Position numbers and translations under genes: made by a program | In this document: positions 8,611-17,553 of the stretch, in pieces | How the letters are laid out: every line of letters begins with the position of its first letter | Position numbering within the stretch: position 1 is the stretch's first letter | From: JAVDCA01 sp035293985 | GTDB lineage: Bacteria > Pseudomonadota > Alphaproteobacteria > Rhizobiales > Xanthobacteraceae | Reading direction: 5' to 3' | NCBI GenBank assembly: GCA_035293985.1 | Contig: DATGLS010000036.1 | Location: forward strand, 4,728-68,727 | Length of the DNA: 64,000 nucleotides | The notes under the pieces: model-generated | The model's input: only the letters and a program-made list of their open reading frames with translations | What the model was told of the DNA's origin: nothing | Database searches by the model: none

Positions 8611-9234
8611 GCCCGCGAACGCGCGGCCGGCGTCGCCGCCCGCGCGGATCAACGTGGAAATCTCCGACGGCGCGCGCGCGAGGCCGGAGAAGATCGCGCC
8701 GAAATCCACCCGTCCGTCCGGCTTGAGCGCCTTCTTGGCGAGCGGCGGCAGCGCGCGTTCGGCCGGGTCGCTGATGACCCGGATCGCCGCGAACTGCAGA
8801 TTGTGGGCGGCCGCATAATCGGCGCCGATGTGCGATTCCATGTCGACCGCGATGGCGTCGGTCGCCTCGCGCATGGAGGCCTTGGTCTGCGGCAGCAACA
8901 CCGGCTCCTCGACCCCCACCAGCGCGCCCTGCTTGACCGTGATGCCGCTCGCACCGACGCGCCCCGCCATGGCGGAGGCGACCGAACGGGGCACCTTCCA
9001 GGTTCCCTTGTCGGCGATCACCGCGGTCGCGACCACGACGTCGCCGGGCTCGAGCGAGGGGTCGAGCCCGCCCGCGATGCCGAAGCTGATGACGGCGCGC
9101 AGGCCGCTCGGATTGAGGCCCGAGAGCTGATGGCGCAGCCGCCTCGTGTCGCTGCCGCTGCAGACGACGTGGCTCACGCCGGGTCCGGCGGCGATACGTG
9201 ATTCCTGAGCCAACCCCGTGATGACGAGAAACAC
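8551..9234 (-). CDS. hpnG: hopanoid phosphorylase HpnG
   Basis: HpnG is a nucleoside-phosphorylase-like enzyme that removes adenine from adenosylhopane, leading to ribosylhopane. The 227-residue protein shows the nucleoside phosphorylase fold signatures: ISFGIAGGLDPSLEPGDVVV (about 48-67) and the VDMESHIGADYAA nucleoside-site element (about 129-141). The start is GTG, three bases after the shc stop, so it is the last gene of the hpnB-shc operon. The last 20 residues (GLRRCRRFLDFGLCFGLADL) are encoded opposite the end of hpnH and look unlike the rest, which suggests that the reading frame lost its original stop. Confidence 0.92.
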   Translation of the reverse strand: MFLVITGLAQESRIAAGPGVSHVVCSGSDTRRLRHQLSGLNPSGLRAVISFGIAGGLDPSLEPGDVVVATAVIADKGTWKVPRSVASAMAGRVGASGITVKQGALVGVEEPVLLPQTKASMREATDAIAVDMESHIGADYAAAHNLQFAAIRVISDPAERALPPLAKKALKPDGRVDFGAIFSGLARAPSEISTLIRAGGDAGRAFAGLRRCRRFLDFGLCFGLADL

Positions 9235-9237
9235 CCG

Positions 9238-11202
9238 TCACATCCCCCATGCCACCGACGGGCGATTGGCCCGTTGCAAGTTCCGATACCGCGCTAGCGC
9301 CCATAGCGGGAAGAACTTGGAGTAACCGTGATAGCGCAAATAGAAGACCCGGGGGAAGCCTGTCGCGGTGTAGCGCGGCTCGTCCCAGAATCCGTCGCTC
9401 CCCTGCGTCGACGTGAGATAGGCGATGCCCCTTGCGACCGATTGATGGGCCGATTCGCCGGCCGCCATCAAGCCGATGAGCGCCCAGGCGGTCTGTGAAG
9501 CGGTACTCGGAGCCGGTTCGTAGCCCTTGTATTCGAGTTTGTAGCTCGTCCCATCCTCGCCCCAGCCGCCATCCGGGTTCTGAATCGCGACCAGCCAATC
9601 CACAGCTTTTCGAATTTCCGGCGATGCCGGGTCGGCGCCCACCGCATTGAGCGCGCACAGCACCGACCAGGTTCCATAGATGAAGTTCATGCCCCAGCGG
9701 CCGTACCAGCTGCCGTCTGCGCGCTGGGTCCGGCGCAGGTAGTCGATGGCGCGATCGATCGCCGGCTCGCCGGCTCTGGCGCCGAGCTGCGCCAGCATCG
9801 ACAGACATCGACCGGTCACGTCCTCGGTCGGCGGATCGAGCAGCGCGCCATGATCGGCGAACGGGATATTGTTGAGATACTCGAACTCGTTGTCCACATC
9901 GAAGGCGCCCCAGCCGCCGTTGCGGCTCTGCATGCCCTCGATCCACTCCCGCCCGCGCGCGATGGCGCCGTCATAGTCATGGGTGCCGCGGTTCTGCTGC
10001 AGGCGATCCATCGCCATCACGACCACGGCGGTGTCGTCGAGATCCGGATAGTGCGGGTTGGCATATTGGAAGGCCCAGCCGCCCGGCCGGGTATCGGGTC
10101 GTCGCACCGCCCAATCCCCCTTGGTCTCCAGCACCTGGAGCGGTTTGAGCCATGCAAGTCCCTTGCCAGCGCGGGCGACCGCCTCCTCCGATCCCGTCTC
10201 CAGCAACGCATGGCAGACGAGGCCCGTATCCCAGACGGGCGAGACGCAGGGCTGGCAGTAGGCCTCGTGATCCTTGATCACGAGGAGCTTCTCGACCGAC
10301 TTGCGCGCCGTGACGACGTTGGGATGGTCGGGCGGATAGCCCAGCACGTCGTACATCAGCACCGAGTTGGCCATCGCGGGATAGATGGCCCCGAGGCCAT
10401 CCTCACCGTTGAGGCGCTCGGTGACGAAGGCCTCGGCCTTGGCGATCGCGCGCTGCCGCGGCCCGCGCGGCATCCACGGCTCGACGACGCGCAGCACCGC
10501 GTCGATCGCGCGAAACACCAGGTACCACGACCATTTCTGGTGCGGCGCCTTGTGGCGCGGCCCGACGCTGAGCGGCGGCTCGACGAACAGCTCGTCGATC
10601 GTCACGCCGCGCGGATTCTTCGCCTTCGGCTTGAGGGCCATCAGCACGAGCAGTGGCACCAGCACGGTGCGCGCCCAGTACGACACCTTGTCGAGGTGGA
10701 ATGGAAACCACTTCGGCAGCAGCATGATTTCCACCGGCATCACCGGCACGGTGCGCCAGGAGAGGACGCCGTAGAGCGCGAGCAGGCTGCAGGTGAAGAC
10801 GTTGGCGCTCGCGCCGCCGCCGCGTGCCAGGATCGCGTCGCGCGCACGCGTCATATGCGGCGCCTGCGGATCGTCGCCGATCATCTTGAGCGCGAAATAG
10901 GCTTTCACGCTCGCGCTCATGTCGAAATCGCCGTCCTGAAAGAGCGGCCAGCCGCCATGCGTCCCTTGCGTCCGGCGCAGATAGACCGCGATCTTCGCCT
11001 CGAGCGCGGTGTCGATCGGCTCGCCGCGGAAGTGGCGCAGCAACACGTACTCGGCCGGGATGGTGCAGTCGGCCTCGAGCTCGAACACCCAGTGGCCGTC
11101 CGCCTGCTGGCGCTCGAGCAACGCCGTCGCTGCGTTGGCGATGCTGCGGTCGAGCAGGTCGTCCGCGATCCGTGCCGTTGCCGTCATGGTGGAAGCGCCC
11201 AT
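9238..11202 (-). CDS. shc: squalene-hopene cyclase
   Basis: Squalene-hopene cyclase (HpnF) converts squalene to hopene/hopanol in one polycyclisation step; it is a monotopic inner-membrane enzyme. The 654-residue length is normal. The catalytic DxDD motif is present as PDLDDTAVV near residue 386, and several QW repeats are visible, for example QADGHWVF near 33, QSRNGGWGAFD near 435, QRADGSWYGRWG near 500 and QNPDGGWGEDG near 540. An alternative ATG five codons in (11187) is possible. It lies 17 bases after hpnE and three bases before hpnG in the same operon. Confidence 0.97.
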   Translation of the reverse strand: MGASTMTATARIADDLLDRSIANAATALLERQQADGHWVFELEADCTIPAEYVLLRHFRGEPIDTALEAKIAVYLRRTQGTHGGWPLFQDGDFDMSASVKAYFALKMIGDDPQAPHMTRARDAILARGGGASANVFTCSLLALYGVLSWRTVPVMPVEIMLLPKWFPFHLDKVSYWARTVLVPLLVLMALKPKAKNPRGVTIDELFVEPPLSVGPRHKAPHQKWSWYLVFRAIDAVLRVVEPWMPRGPRQRAIAKAEAFVTERLNGEDGLGAIYPAMANSVLMYDVLGYPPDHPNVVTARKSVEKLLVIKDHEAYCQPCVSPVWDTGLVCHALLETGSEEAVARAGKGLAWLKPLQVLETKGDWAVRRPDTRPGGWAFQYANPHYPDLDDTAVVVMAMDRLQQNRGTHDYDGAIARGREWIEGMQSRNGGWGAFDVDNEFEYLNNIPFADHGALLDPPTEDVTGRCLSMLAQLGARAGEPAIDRAIDYLRRTQRADGSWYGRWGMNFIYGTWSVLCALNAVGADPASPEIRKAVDWLVAIQNPDGGWGEDGTSYKLEYKGYEPAPSTASQTAWALIGLMAAGESAHQSVARGIAYLTSTQGSDGFWDEPRYTATGFPRVFYLRYHGYSKFFPLWALARYRNLQRANRPSVAWGM

Positions 11203-11219
11203 CGTCGAGAAAGAAAAAA

Positions 11220-12467
11220 TCAGTGCACCGCGAGCGCGGCCGCCCGCTCACCCGAACGGATCGCGCCCTCGATCGTCGCCGGCAATCCGGTCGCGGTCCA
11301 ATCGCCGGCGAGCCAGAGATTGCGCCAATTGGTCTGCGCCGCGGGGCGCAGGCGCTCCTGCGCGGGCAGCGCCGCGAAGGTCGCCCGCCGCTCGCGCACG
11401 ATCTGCCACGGCGGCAGCGCATCCCTATCGCTGATCTGCGCCACCGTCGCAACCTCGCGCCAGATGATCTTGGCGAGCTCCTCGCGCGGCACGTCGAGGA
11501 GCCGGTCCGCCCCGCTGATCGTCACCGAGAGCCGGTCCGGAAACGTGAAGATCCATTCCACCGTGCCGTGGATGAGGCCGATGATCGGCGACATCGTGGC
11601 GGGCGGAGCGGTACGAAAATGCGCATTGACGATGGCGCGGAATTCATTCGGCGCCGCAAGCCCGGGCACCAGCGCGGCGGCCACCACCGGCGGGACCGCG
11701 AGGATCACGCGGTCATCGGCCGCGAGCGCAATCTTGTCATCGCCGAAATCGAGTGACCCGACCCTGTTGTCCGCAAACTCGATCGCACGCAGGCGGCGGC
11801 TGAACCCGACCGTGACGCCACGGCCCTCGAGAAAATTCAGCGCCGGCGCAATGAAGGTCGGACCAAGGCCATCGCGCGCAATCAGTGGACGGCAGGCGCG
11901 CCCGCCTCGCGCCACGGTCTCGCGCAGGACTTGCGCGGCGAGCGCCGCCGTGCCCTCGGGCGGCGCGGTGTTGAGCGCCGCGAGCAAGAGCGGCCCGACC
12001 AGGCGATCGTACAGGGTGCCCTTGCACGCGATGGTGTCGCCGACCGTCGCGTTCGCCCGCGGCCACATCAGCCGCGCGATCGCGAGATAATCGGCGGCAC
12101 GCGTGCCCGGCACGCGCCGCGCTTCGTCGAAAATCCACCACGGCAGGCGGCCATCGCCGATCTCGAGCGTCCAGCGCTCGCCGCTCTCGAGGTCGACGAA
12201 CGGAAAGTCCGCATGTGGCGGCCCGACCAGCCGGTCGGCGCTGCCGACGATGTCGAGGAACGCCAGCGCCGACGCGTTCGCCGACAACAGCAGGTGGTTG
12301 CCGTTGTCGATCTCCATGTCGAGCGCCGGATCATGATACGAGCGGCAACGGCCGCCCGCCTGGCCGGCGGCCTCGTGCACGACCACGCTCTCGCCGCGCT
12401 GCGCGAGCCGAATGGCGGACGACAGACCGGCGAGACCTGCGCCGATCACGTGCACGGTGCGGGTCAT
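11220..12467 (-). CDS. hpnE: hydroxysqualene dehydroxylase HpnE
   Basis: HpnE is the FAD-dependent enzyme that reduces hydroxysqualene to squalene in the HpnCDE route. The 415-residue product starts with a dinucleotide-binding motif (VHVIGAGLAGLSSA, about 5-18) followed by the acidic end of the second strand (VVVHEAA), and ends with the family FAD motif NLWLAGDWTATGLPATIEGAIRSGE. ATG 12467 overlaps the hpnD stop by one base (TGATG), indicating coupling. Longer open frames upstream of this ATG run through hpnD and are not real. Confidence 0.95.
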   Translation of the reverse strand: MTRTVHVIGAGLAGLSSAIRLAQRGESVVVHEAAGQAGGRCRSYHDPALDMEIDNGNHLLLSANASALAFLDIVGSADRLVGPPHADFPFVDLESGERWTLEIGDGRLPWWIFDEARRVPGTRAADYLAIARLMWPRANATVGDTIACKGTLYDRLVGPLLLAALNTAPPEGTAALAAQVLRETVARGGRACRPLIARDGLGPTFIAPALNFLEGRGVTVGFSRRLRAIEFADNRVGSLDFGDDKIALAADDRVILAVPPVVAAALVPGLAAPNEFRAIVNAHFRTAPPATMSPIIGLIHGTVEWIFTFPDRLSVTISGADRLLDVPREELAKIIWREVATVAQISDRDALPPWQIVRERRATFAALPAQERLRPAAQTNWRNLWLAGDWTATGLPATIEGAIRSGERAAALAVH

Positions 12468-13312
12468 CAGATCACCGCGTAGCGCAAGATGATCCACAAG
12501 AGCCGCGCGCGGCTGAGCCGCAGGCGCGCGCGCGGCGGCGCAAAGCCGCGCTCGATCAGCGCGCGCAGATAGCCCTTGTAGGCCTCGCCCATGATGCGCG
12601 GCGCGCGCACGGCGCGCCGGGGCGCCGCTTTCATGATGGCGTCGGCGCGATCGAAATGGTTTTGCGCCCGCGCGATGATCGGCGCGCAGGCCTGGCCGAG
12701 CGCCGGGCTCGCCAGCACGGTGTGCGGATCGGACCCCGGGATGCCGGCATCGCGCAAGGCTTCGCGCGGCAGGTAGAGCCGGCCCATGCCGGCGTCCTCG
12801 TCGAGGTCGCGCAGGATGTTGGTGAGCTGCAGCGCGCGCCCGAGGTGGTGCGCAAGCTCGGGGCCGCTCTCGGCGTCGAGCCCGAACACCTTGACGGACA
12901 GGCGCCCGACGGCGCTCGCGACGCGGTCGCAGTAGAGATCGAGCATCGCCAGATCCGGCGCGCGGATGTCGGTCTCCACATCCATTTCCATGCCGTCGAT
13001 CACGGCGAGGAAATCCTCGCGAGCAAGCGCGAACTCGCGCACCGCCTGGGCAAGCCCGCCGAGCTGCGCCGGCGGCTTGCCGTCGTAGAGCGCATCGATG
13101 TCGCGCCGCCACTGCTGCAATTGGGTGCGGCGCAGGTTGCGGTCGCCCGGATCATCGGCGATGTCGTCGACCGCGCGGCAGAACGAATAGATCTCGAACA
13201 TCGCCTGCCGCTGCGCCGGCGGCAGGATGCGCATCGCCTGATAGAACGAGCTTCCCGACGCGCGCTTGGCCGCGTCGGCGCCCGCCTCCGGCTCGGCCGC
13301 CACGTTGCTCAC
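12467..13312 (-). CDS. hpnD: presqualene diphosphate synthase HpnD
   Basis: HpnD condenses two farnesyl diphosphates to presqualene diphosphate. The 281-residue protein belongs to the squalene/phytoene synthase family, with the two Asp-rich Mg-binding motifs visible: FCRAVDDIADD (about 44-54) and NILRDLDEDAGMGRLYLP (about 163-180). The start is GTG at 13312, forming a GTGA overlap with the hpnC stop; no ATG fits the family N-terminus. It sits between hpnC and hpnE in the operon. Confidence 0.95.
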   Translation of the reverse strand: MSNVAAEPEAGADAAKRASGSSFYQAMRILPPAQRQAMFEIYSFCRAVDDIADDPGDRNLRRTQLQQWRRDIDALYDGKPPAQLGGLAQAVREFALAREDFLAVIDGMEMDVETDIRAPDLAMLDLYCDRVASAVGRLSVKVFGLDAESGPELAHHLGRALQLTNILRDLDEDAGMGRLYLPREALRDAGIPGSDPHTVLASPALGQACAPIIARAQNHFDRADAIMKAAPRRAVRAPRIMGEAYKGYLRALIERGFAPPRARLRLSRARLLWIILRYAVI

Positions 13313-14187
13313 GCGCCCTGATGCTCCGCTGTCGCGGCGCCGCGGCGGCCGACCCGACGCCACAGGCCGTGCAGGACACCGAGCATGCCGACCCCCGCAA
13401 AGCCGATCGATTTGAGATGAACCTTGTCGCGCAGCGGATCGCGCACCATCAGCGTGTGCACCAGCGAGGTCGCGAGCCGATGAATGACGGAAATCTCGAG
13501 ACTCAGGCGAAAATCCTGGATCTGGTCCGGCAGCACCCGGCCGTCGCGCAACAGCCCGGCCGTGCGCGCTGCAAGCTGATGCAGGCACGCGAGCATGCCC
13601 GGCGATGACTGGGCGGCGTCGAGCGCCGCGACCTCGGTGCCGGCCGCCGCCATGGCGTCGAGCGGGATGTAGACGCGGTCGAGGTCGCGATAATCGTTCC
13701 GGCAATCCTGGATGTGATTGATGATCTGCAGCGCCGCGCAGATCGCGTCCGACGCCGGCCAGGTCGCGCGGCTCTCGCCGTGCACGTCGAGCACGTAGCG
13801 GCCGACCGGCATGGCCGAGAGGCTGCAGTAGTGCATCAGCTCCTCCCAGTCGGCGTAGCGCAGCTTGGTGACGTCGAGCCGGAAGGCGTCGAGCAGGTCC
13901 TGCGCGTGGCGCGGGGTGAGCGAGCGCTCCGCCAGGGAGGCGCGCAGCCGCACGCCTTCGGGGTCGGCATCGTTGCTGCCGAGCAGGCTGCCCTCGAGGC
14001 GATCGAGCAGCGCGAGCTTCTTCTCCGGCGCGAGCTCCGCGTGGTCGGCGATGTCGTCGGCGACGCGCACGAACTCGTAGAACGCCAGAATGGGCGCCCG
14101 AAAGCGCGGATGGATGAGATGGGACGCCACCGGGAAATTCTCGTCCCGGTGTCCCTTGCCCGATCTCAGCTCGCCCGCGAGCGTCAT
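13309..14187 (-). CDS. hpnC: hydroxysqualene synthase HpnC
   Basis: HpnC converts presqualene diphosphate to hydroxysqualene. The 292-residue squalene synthase-family protein begins with the family sequence SGKGHRDENFPVAS and has Asp-rich motifs VRVADDIADH (about 41-50) and DCRNDYRDLDRVYIP (about 161-175). The ATG at 14187 forms an ATGA overlap with the hpnB stop. It is paralogous to the following gene hpnD. Confidence 0.95.
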   Translation of the reverse strand: MTLAGELRSGKGHRDENFPVASHLIHPRFRAPILAFYEFVRVADDIADHAELAPEKKLALLDRLEGSLLGSNDADPEGVRLRASLAERSLTPRHAQDLLDAFRLDVTKLRYADWEELMHYCSLSAMPVGRYVLDVHGESRATWPASDAICAALQIINHIQDCRNDYRDLDRVYIPLDAMAAAGTEVAALDAAQSSPGMLACLHQLAARTAGLLRDGRVLPDQIQDFRLSLEISVIHRLATSLVHTLMVRDPLRDKVHLKSIGFAGVGMLGVLHGLWRRVGRRGAATAEHQGA

Positions 14188-15407
14188 TTCATCTCCGCCG
14201 TGTGGGTTGCGATTTCCGGCGCGGCTTCTGGCCCGGGTCGAGTGCCGCTTTGCGCGCCAGCTTGCGCCTGGACGCGGCCCTTCCACAGGCCGCCCCGTCC
14301 ACGCCCATGCTGATAGGCGGAATCGAGGGTAAATGCCATGTAGGCGAGCGCGATCAACGGCAGGGCCAGCCCCCACCACGGCGATCGGCGGTAAAAGCGC
14401 AAAACGGGCTGATAGGACATGAACATCAGCGCAACCGCCGCCGCGCCGAGCGCTTGCGCCGGCCCGTGAGCGAACAGGGCGAGCAGCGGCGCCGCGATAT
14501 AGGTCAGCGCCATGCCGATGATGCAGCCGGCGAGCAGCCACGGCGAATAGCCCAGCTGCGCATAGGCCGAGCGCGCCACCATGCGGCGGATGTCATCGAC
14601 ATGCTCGTAGGGCCGCGCGCTGACGACGCGCTCGGTCAGCCCGAGCCAGATCGGCCCCTGCCGCTTAAGCGCCGCGCCGAGCGCGCAGTCGTCGATCAGC
14701 GCGCCGCGGATCGCCGCGATGCCGCCGGCGGCGGCGAGCGCGCGTGGGCGCACCAGCATGCAGCCGCCCGCGGCCCCTGCCGTCTTGCGATCGGGCCGGT
14801 TCACCCAGCCGAACGGATAGAGCATCTGGAAGAAGTAGATGAAGGCCGGCACGAACATGCGTTCGGCAACGCTCTCGCAGCGCAGCTTCGCCATCAGCGA
14901 TGTGAGCACGTAGCTGCCCCTCTCGGCGCGTCCGACGAGGCGTGCGAGCGCCTCCGGCGCGTACGTGATGTCGGCGTCGGTCAGCAGCAGATAATCCGGC
15001 GGTGTCATCTCCGACGTCGCGCGTTCGACACCCTGGCTCACGGCCCACAGCTTCCCGGTCCACCCGGCCGGCAGCGGCTTCCCGGCGAGCACAGTGAGGC
15101 GCTCGGCCGCCCCGGCCTTGGCGGCCGCCGCACGCGCCACGTCGGCGGTGCCGTCGCGGCTCTCGTCGTCCACGAGCACAATCGTCAATGCGCCCGGGTA
15201 CGCCTGGCCCAGCAGGGACGCGATCGTCGTGCCGATGCTATCCGCCTCGTCGCGCGCCGGGATGACGGCGGTCACCCGCGGCCAAGCAGCGGGGGGCGCC
15301 GGCTCCTGCAGGTCATCACGCTCGCCGGCGAGCCAGTAATCGCCCCGGCCGACGCTGAGATGGACCCAGATCGCAAGTGCCAGAATTGCGATAAGAATAA
15401 CGAGCAA
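14184..15407 (-). CDS. hpnB: hopanoid-associated glycosyltransferase HpnB
   Basis: HpnB is a family 2 glycosyltransferase found in hopanoid loci; its exact substrate is not established. The 407-residue protein has an N-terminal membrane anchor (about 1-17), a GT-A catalytic domain with the VTAVIPARDEADSI start, the VDDESRDGT nucleotide-binding segment and the LLLTDADITY DxD-type motif (about 141-150), and two or three C-terminal membrane segments (about 290-370). The start is TTG, with AGGAAC seven bases before it. It leads the operon hpnB-C-D-E-shc-hpnG, and is divergent from hpnA with a 104-base shared promoter region. Confidence 0.9.
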   Translation of the reverse strand: MLVILIAILALAIWVHLSVGRGDYWLAGERDDLQEPAPPAAWPRVTAVIPARDEADSIGTTIASLLGQAYPGALTIVLVDDESRDGTADVARAAAAKAGAAERLTVLAGKPLPAGWTGKLWAVSQGVERATSEMTPPDYLLLTDADITYAPEALARLVGRAERGSYVLTSLMAKLRCESVAERMFVPAFIYFFQMLYPFGWVNRPDRKTAGAAGGCMLVRPRALAAAGGIAAIRGALIDDCALGAALKRQGPIWLGLTERVVSARPYEHVDDIRRMVARSAYAQLGYSPWLLAGCIIGMALTYIAAPLLALFAHGPAQALGAAAVALMFMSYQPVLRFYRRSPWWGLALPLIALAYMAFTLDSAYQHGRGRGGLWKGRVQAQAGAQSGTRPGPEAAPEIATHTAEMK

Positions 15408-15511
15408 GAACTTGTTCCTGTTAGGGATTGTGGCCTTTTATTCGGTCCCGCAATCTGCCATTGGAACGCCCGAATGCCATACCCGGACGGTTCCTTCCAG
15501 GGGTCCTTTGG

Positions 15512-16516
15512 ATGAGCGCCCCCGACCGCGTTCTGGTGACCGGCGCGAGCGGATTCGTCGGCTCGGCGGTCGCCCGCAAGCTGGTCGCGCGCGGCTACGC
15601 GGTGCGCGCGCTGGTGCGCCCGACGAGCCCGCGCTTTCATCTCGCCGGCCTCGACCTCGAGTTCGCCGAGGGCGACCTGCGCGACGCCGCGACCGTGCGG
15701 CCCGCGATGGCCGGCGTGCGCCACGTCTTCCACGTCGCTGCCGACTACCGGCTGTGGGCGCGCGACCGCAACGAGATCCTGGCGAACAACCTCAACAGCA
15801 CCCGGATCGTGATGGAAGAGGCGCTGCGCGCCGGTGTCGAGCGCGTGGTCTACACCAGCAGCGTCGCGACGCTCGCGGTGCGCCGCGACGGCACGTCGGT
15901 CGATGAGACCTTCCCGCTCGACGAGGCCAAGGCGATCGGCGTCTACAAGCGCAGCAAGGTCGTGGCCGAGCGGCTGGTCGAGCGCATGATCGCCGAGCAC
16001 AAGCTCCCCGCCGTCATCGTCAACCCGTCGACCCCGATCGGGCCACGCGACGTCAAGCCGACGCCGACCGGCCGCATCATCGTCGAGGCCGCGCGCGGGC
16101 GCATGCCCGCCTTCGTCGACACCGGGTTGAACCTCGTCCATGTCGACGACGTCGCCGACGGCCATCTCGCGGCGCTCGACCGCGGCAAGATCGGCGAGCG
16201 CTATGTGCTCGGCGGGCAGAACGTGTCGTTCGCAGACATGCTCGGCGCGATCGCGACCCTGCTCGGCCGCCGCGCGCCGCGCATCAAGATGCCGCGCGCG
16301 CCGCTCGTGCCGCTCGCCATTGCGGCCGAGACCATTGCGCGCTTCACCGGCCGCGAGCCGTTCGTCACCATGGACGCGTTGCGCATGTCGAAATACCGCA
16401 TGTTCTTCACCACCGCCAAGGCCGAGCGCGAGCTCGGCATTGCGGCGCGCCCCTTTACGGAGGCGCTCGCAGATGCCATCGCTTGGTTCCGCGACGCCGG
16501 CTACTTCAAACGCTAG
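15512..16516 (+). CDS. hpnA: hopanoid-associated sugar epimerase HpnA
   Basis: HpnA is an NAD(P)-dependent short-chain dehydrogenase/epimerase associated with hopanoid gene clusters; its reaction is not proven. The 334-residue protein opens with the nucleotide-binding motif VLVTGASGFVGSAV (about 7-20) and has the catalytic YxxxK as YKRSK near residue 150, preceded by the TSSVAT serine element. I chose ATG 15512 because the family N-terminus begins there; the upstream part of the open frame reads through the hpnB-hpnA promoter region. A palindromic repeat begins right at its stop codon. Confidence 0.93.
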   Translation: MSAPDRVLVTGASGFVGSAVARKLVARGYAVRALVRPTSPRFHLAGLDLEFAEGDLRDAATVRPAMAGVRHVFHVAADYRLWARDRNEILANNLNSTRIVMEEALRAGVERVVYTSSVATLAVRRDGTSVDETFPLDEAKAIGVYKRSKVVAERLVERMIAEHKLPAVIVNPSTPIGPRDVKPTPTGRIIVEAARGRMPAFVDTGLNLVHVDDVADGHLAALDRGKIGERYVLGGQNVSFADMLGAIATLLGRRAPRIKMPRAPLVPLAIAAETIARFTGREPFVTMDALRMSKYRMFFTTAKAERELGIAARPFTEALADAIAWFRDAGYFKR

Positions 16517-16564
16517 CGCATGTCCCGGCGAAGTGGACACCGGTTCGCCGATAAGAACATGCGC
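16516..16564. repeat. dispersed palindromic repeat, copy 1
   Basis: GCGCATGT (16516-16523) pairs with ACATGCGC (16557-16564), and inside them CGGCGAA (16526-16532) pairs with TTCGCCG (16544-16550) around a GTGGACACCGG core. The same architecture, with a GTGGAAACCGG core, occurs at 51670-51718. This is a dispersed repeat family that I recall as very common in rhizobial genomes. Confidence 0.8.
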
Positions 16565-16607
16565 CAACTGAAGAATCCCTCCCCGACCTGAGCCAACGGA
16601 CTTTACC

Positions 16608-17537
16608 TTGAGCCCCGAGAACACGTTCAATTCCCGTCTCAACGCGGTCGCGGCCGACACCGAGACCTTGCTCGACCAGATCCTGGGCGCGGCCCCGCTC
16701 GAGGGCGAGCGCAGCCGCCCCAAGCGCCTGCTCGAGGCGATCCGCTACTCGAGCCTCGGCGGCGGCAAGCGTTTCCGCCCCTTCCTGGTGGTGGAATCCG
16801 CCGCCCTGTTCGGCGTCGCGCGCTCCCAGGCACTCATGGCCGGCGCCGCGCTCGAATGCGTGCACTGCTATTCGCTGGTGCACGACGACCTGCCGGCCAT
16901 GGACAATGACGATCTGCGCCGCGGCCGCCCGACCGCGCATAAGGCGTTCGATGACGCGACCGCGATCCTCGCGGGGGACAGCCTGCTCACATATGCGTTC
17001 GATCTCCTCTCACGCGCCGAGACCCATCCGAGCGCCGACGTGCGCATCAAGCTCGTGATGGCGCTCGCCCGCGCGTCCGGCCTCGGCGGCATGGTGGGCG
17101 GGCAGATCCTCGATCTCGCGGCCGAGGGCCGCTTCGCCGACCTGCCGCGGCCGCACACGCTCGCCGAGGTCGAGACCCTGCAGGCGATGAAGACCGGCGC
17201 GCTGATCCGCTTCGGCTGCGTCGCCGGCGCGATCCTCGGCGAGGCGAGCGCCGAGCGCCACCAGGCGCTCGAGCGCTACGGCGCCGCCGTCGGCCAGGCG
17301 TTCCAGATCGCCGACGACCTCCTCGACATCGAGGGCGACACCGCGACCGTCGGCAAGGCGACCGGCAAGGACGCCGCGGCCGGCAAGGCGACCATCGTCG
17401 GCGTGCTCGGCATCGCCCAATCGAAGGAGCGGCTCAAGGCGCTGGTCGCGGAGGCGTCGTCGGCGCTGAGCGTGTTCGGCGACAAGGCCGAGGTGCTGAA
17501 GATGGCGGCGCGGTTCGTCGCGGAGCGGCAGACCTAG
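16608..17537 (+). CDS. ispA: farnesyl diphosphate synthase (polyprenyl synthetase)
   Basis: This 309-residue enzyme condenses isopentenyl and dimethylallyl units to farnesyl diphosphate, the direct precursor for HpnD. The two Asp-rich motifs are present: LVHDDLPAMDNDD (about 90-102) and QIADDLLDIEGD (about 229-240), along with the GGKRFRP substrate-binding segment (about 51-57). The start is TTG at 16608; the family N-terminus and the AACGGAC upstream fit. Its position directly after hpnA ties it to hopanoid synthesis. It is convergent with the UbiD-type gene, leaving 16 bases between the stops. Confidence 0.93.
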   Translation: MSPENTFNSRLNAVAADTETLLDQILGAAPLEGERSRPKRLLEAIRYSSLGGGKRFRPFLVVESAALFGVARSQALMAGAALECVHCYSLVHDDLPAMDNDDLRRGRPTAHKAFDDATAILAGDSLLTYAFDLLSRAETHPSADVRIKLVMALARASGLGGMVGGQILDLAAEGRFADLPRPHTLAEVETLQAMKTGALIRFGCVAGAILGEASAERHQALERYGAAVGQAFQIADDLLDIEGDTATVGKATGKDAAAGKATIVGVLGIAQSKERLKALVAEASSALSVFGDKAEVLKMAARFVAERQT

Positions 17538-17553
17538 CGCATCAAGACCCGAA